Assembly: GCF_000003605.2 (NCBI RefSeq)
Contig: NW_003152762.1
Location: 2,929 to 29,177 of the forward strand
Source of the DNA: Saccoglossus kowalevskii
Lineage: Eukaryota; Hemichordata; Enteropneusta; Harrimaniidae
Direction: 5' to 3'
DNA length: 26,249 bases
Shown: positions 22,096 through 26,249 of the stretch, piece by piece
Numbering within the stretch: position 1 is the stretch's first letter
Layout: every line of letters begins with the position of its first letter
Made by a program: the position numbers and the translations under genes
Notes under the pieces: model-generated
The model's database searches: none
Seen by the model: only the letters and a program-made list of their open reading frames with translations
Told to the model about the DNA's origin: nothing

Positions 22096-25000
22096 CGAGC
22101 GTCGGCTCGAATCACATACGCAGTACATGCTTAATACTTTAATATTTTACAAATTATTTCCCTTGCCGTATATTCGGTGTTATTTACTTGCTTTACTTTC
22201 TATGTCAGCAGCTATTATGAGTTTACAATCATTTCACATTACTATAGTGGAATGCCCAGGCTATTAACAGTCTAGGTAAATGCACATGTCAAACACACAC
22301 ACACCGTAAATGGAAGATGGCGATATAAAATGATATTTACTCAAGGTAACCTGCAGACGAGCCAAACATGAAATATGGAAAACTGAGAGATCACATCGAT
22401 AAGAGTCAGTCGTCAAGGCGAAAGGGGAATTAAAACAATTTCCACCGCCGTGAGTTTTATCAGAAAGAATTTCTATTCCTTATCTCTTGATTTCATCAGT
22501 TGTCCTCTTCAAAGCTCCCAAGTAACCGTCAATTGTAGAATTTCACTTTTTACCAGTCTATATAGTCCATAGGGAGTTGCTATATGAGTGAGACATATAG
22601 AAATGTGACGTGTACAATTTTCAAAACTCAGTGTTCAATTTGCTATATTGCTGTTTGGCCCAAAGGGCTACTTAGATCCCACTCTCTCAATTTACATACC
22701 GTGTTGTTATTTCGTGATTTTCTAACACAGGGTCCTTTTAACAGCAATTAAACTACGTAGGGTATGCTATTAATATAAAATTAATGATTAAATCCCTTCT
22801 ATATTGTATATACGTATATAATACTGGTTATGTGTGAAACGCCGTGTAATATCTGGAAACACATCGTTTTAGACAACCTGTGGTGAAACACCAGGTGTAT
22901 TGTCGGAACCATGCATGTCAGTGTCCCATGATCTGTCAAATAGTAATACAACGTGCATTTACTGTCCGCGTGTCGATCTGAGCTTACGATATTACAACAA
23001 AATATGGTAGTCGAAGAGACAATACTGCTTATAAAACATACAATATTATGATTTGCCATGAACTTATAAAGGTTGTTTTCATCCCGCATAATTAATATAA
23101 AACTGTTAATTAATACGAACTCTTAACTTTTGAACAGTAATTCATTATTTCGTCGTATGTTGCAAATCGTTACCTATTGTGTATATCAGTTCATTAACAG
23201 TGCTGCACAACACAAGTTATTTTTTTTAACACATGATATACGTACCAATTATCTCATAAAAGCTATCGCGACATCTTCGTCGTTTGCATATAATTTGCAT
23301 ATAGTTGTCAGCCTACATACTTGATTCACAGTTCATCTGTAAACAGTTATCCGCGTTAAAATACAACACTTCAATTATTTCATTTTATGGCCATTTTAAG
23401 ATTAACTGGTGTGATTAAGACAGTCATCAGCGGATTATGCAAATTATCGTAAATCTTAATTCTTTTTTGCGTCGCCCAGAAAATGGACTATAATTGATCT
23501 CAGTGGCAAGTTGTCGGATTTCACTCAAGTTCTAAATGAAGTTTCAAGATATATCTCCTTCTAAATCATATACAATTCAAATATGTTCGACATGAGTTTG
23601 AACATGAAAATATTAGTATTATATAATATATTCCCAAACATGGTTGTGTCTCTGAAACGTAAGCAAACAGCTCCCACGTAAATGTATATTTTGATGTAAC
23701 GCCAATTCCCGTTGAACGTCGTAATGCATGCGAGTTTCCCGGGCCGGGGGTGTAGTCAATGGAAGTATATGAAAGAAGTCAGAAAGCTGAACACAGTAAT
23801 TAATTATAGACTCATCACTGTGCCCAAGGTATAAGTTGTCTTACATGCGAATATAAGATACAATAACCTCGTCCATCCGACATCGCAGTGCTAGTAATAA
23901 GCCTTCACAGAGTATTAAAATATCCGATAGCAAAAACTAAACATATTAATTTCCGTATTTTCTACTGGTATTACACAGCGTCATGTACAGTAGTTAGCGC
24001 TAGTAGGCTGGCGGGACGGCCGCAGGGCAGATATAAACTCTGTATCTCCTCCAAAAAAAATGGGAAAGCTTTTACGTGATTTCACAAAAATGAAGTACTT
24101 AATACAATAGAAGGCTACTCATCCCTGTTCATCTCATACACATAGAGTTTAGCACTTCCTTTACTTCCTGATTGTTTAATTTGCCGTCAGCTATACAACT
24201 CTTAATCTCTTCCCAAGGCCCAGAGCTGTGACTCGACCAAACTTTTACCTTTGAATTGCGTCTTTTGTCATAGCCAAAGTTTGTAGTGTGATTTTTCACG
24301 GACAGGATCGCCGCATGTCAAAGTGATACGATGAGTTTTTACCAGTGTACAAAAGAAGCGCCAATGTTTGAAACCAGGGGAACTGTACGCAGTATTGCGA
24401 TGCAAACCTGGGTGGAATATTAATAGAAATGTACGTATACATGAGTGAAACCATAATCCAACATCCACAATTAACACACTGGCATAATTTATTTAATTAA
24501 AATCTACTATAATAAGTAAATAAATAAATATTCCAAATAACAGCACACCGCACTAATTAAGAAGATAGAATAAAACAAATCACAAATGTTTGCAATTTAC
24601 CGGCGAATACGGAGATTGGCGATGAAAGTTACTGCTGTGTCGGTCCTTTATGCATCTTTCATGGCCACTGATTACTACAGTGTTTATGCTCAAATTGAAA
24701 GCACTTGGACTGTAAATTAAATGGGAAAATAGTTAGAACACTGTCGCCGAGTCCAGACTGTCACTACTAATATCGTATATGCAATCTGTTGTGTGTCTGC
24801 TAGCCGATACCTCTACCCAATTGCATATAATCTCATGTCCTATACTATACAGACCAGCGATCAACGTTTTTCATTACCATCTATAACGCTCATGTTATAG
24901 ATGTCTGTTTTTTATCATGTTGACCGTTTTTTATGTATTATTATTTTTACACCCGTATGATTAGAAATTTATGTGACTCCATATTTGTATTTAATTTGCG

Positions 25001-26086
25001 TTATCCTTGTAACATGGACTGTCACATTATTATACTTCGGGTATTATATTGGAAATATGAATATCAGTTATAATACCGATCTCTGTGCTATGAAGCAATA
25101 TATTGGTGACTGTTACTCTGGTAGCATCGTTTAAGAAAACGTGACTTTCTATTTTCATTACAGATTTACGCATATCTTTTCCGTCTGTCAACAAGCTATA
25201 AATGTGCTTTTTTTCACTTACGTGACGTTGTACGTCATTCGATCCACGCTCAATATTTCAATTGCTTTTAGTAATTTAACACTACAAATTTGCTAAAAAA
25301 CAATACCCGTATCACTTTTGTTAAGGCATTGTGTTACTTCCATTTCATACCTCCATTATCTTGGGAGACACAACCCCCTCGCAAAGTTCCCCACGTACGT
25401 GATACTCCCTTTTCAATTTTTCTTTTTTCTTAAAGATAACTCCTGTCGTCTGTGAAATGCGTCTTGTTGATTCCAATCTATGTTCAATACTGAATTTGTA
25501 CGTTTTGTTGATTTATCAATCTCACATTGTCTCTTTTAGAGCTCCCTATAGTACTCTCAAATTGAGGGATATTTAACTTTCTACGTGTAATCTGATTCGT
25601 CTCAAATCATTCCCCATAATATCTAATTCTATCTCCTCCCTCCCATCTATATCTATTTCTACCCGCTCCTTTTACATTACCAACCCAGTTCATCTCTCAT
25701 TCAACTTCCATCATTTTGGCAAACTTTTAACATTTTCTGATTCAAAGGAGTTTCTTGGGAGTATTTTGTTTTTAACTCAACTCGAAAGACCGTTTGAATA
25801 GTTCAACAGTATCATTAATATCTTATCATTGATTTAAATCACCGCCTTCGATTATTGTTCGCTCATTTCTTTGATGGTGTAATTTCTCCGTGTGGTATTA
25901 GTTGATGTGTTCACTGTCGACACTAACGAGTTCACATAAATAGAAAACAAAGCACCATGGGATATCTACTGTACTTACAAGTAACATATCCACAATTTGT
26001 GTCCCCAAAGTTTATTATGACTTCCGCATGTAAGAGAACATTGGGACACATTAGAAAATACCGTCAGACAGGCGTATTGGCGTGAA

Positions 26087-26248
26087 TGTTCTGCAGTGTC
26101 CATCGTTACTGTTTTGGTTTTATCAGTACTAGGAACACAACATGATTGTTCTGCAGTGTCCATCGTTACTGTTTTGGTTTTATCAGTACTAGGAACACAA
26201 CATGATTGTTCTGCAGTGTCCATCGTTACTGTTTTGGTTTTATCAGTA
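26087..26248. repeat. 60-bp tandem repeat, about 2.7 units, at the window edge
   Basis: Positions 26101-26160 and 26161-26220 are identical. A left partial unit starts at tgttctgcag (26087), and the next unit runs to 26248, where base 26249 (g) departs from the repeat (c). The 60-bp unit is a multiple of three, so one frame stays open on each strand. The reverse frame gives a 20-residue repeat beginning MDTAEQSCCVPS; the forward frame gives a Val/Leu-rich unit containing SIVTVLVLSVLG. The identity suggests recent expansion. Whether it is coding cannot be told here. Confidence 0.93.
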
Positions 26249-26249
26249 G

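Larger units (their letters stand above)
21536..26249 (+). other. tbx20 intron 5, incomplete (at least 4.7 kb, phase 2)
   Basis: The GTGAGA donor at 21536 has no partner acceptor followed by Tbx20-like C-terminal sequence before the window ends. Contains a 6-bp hairpin TGTCGT/ACGACA at 21591-21606, a GC-rich hairpin near 22085, a 14-bp palindrome TATATACGTATATA at 22807-22820, a pyrimidine-rich tract (about 25600-25720), and the terminal 60-bp repeat. A separate antisense or nested gene is not excluded, but none is supported. Confidence 0.8.

Noticed and set aside
25165-25340. Last tbx20 exon after cag at 25162-25164
   Set aside because: It is open in the right phase for about 55 codons, but the peptide has no resemblance to the expected segment after LTDLER.
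1-26249. CRISPR arrays, operons, prophage or other prokaryotic systems
   Set aside because: The gene is intron-split and of animal type. The tandem repeats lack unique spacers of even length and are minisatellites.

Overview
The window reads as nuclear DNA from a bilaterian animal. It is AT-rich by eye (roughly 35-40 percent GC), has long non-coding stretches and minisatellites, and holds one intron-split gene with canonical GT..AG splice sites. The gene is a Tbx20-class T-box transcription factor on the plus strand (vertebrate Tbx20; midline/H15 in Drosophila). Its T-box is close to vertebrate Tbx20, which fits a slowly evolving invertebrate such as a cephalochordate, hemichordate or spiralian. 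That placement is inference; nothing seen here fixes the species.

Layout. Positions 1-8298 are 5' flank, with no gene I can support. The flank holds a 40-bp-unit minisatellite (about 5210-5800), a possible piggyBac-like MITE (7155-7336) and a possible proximal control region just before the start codon. The coding exons are 8299-8539, 8929-9181, 14593-14866, 18366-18524 and 21459-21535. Their splice phases (1, 2, 0, 0, 2) join into one open frame of 334 complete codons plus two bases of an arginine codon. That frame covers the N-terminus with a Groucho-type eh1 motif, an Asn-rich linker, and the whole T-box. No exon for the C-terminal region is visible after 21535, so the gene continues past the right edge. 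Introns 2 to 5 are long (5.4, 3.5, 2.9 and at least 4.7 kb) and hold only short repeats, inverted repeats and candidate regulatory or cryptic-splice sequences. The window ends inside a 60-bp tandem repeat whose first two full units are identical.

There is one gene, so no operon or gene-to-gene cooperation can be described. Items worth checking are a candidate 38-nt 'poison' exon in intron 2, the terminal 60-bp repeat that is open on both strands, the phased 40-bp minisatellite carrying a donor-like GTAAGT in most units, overlapping upstream ORFs at the start codon, and a 20-bp-phased pair of E-box/T-site motifs in intron 2. I saw no convincing novel multi-gene system.
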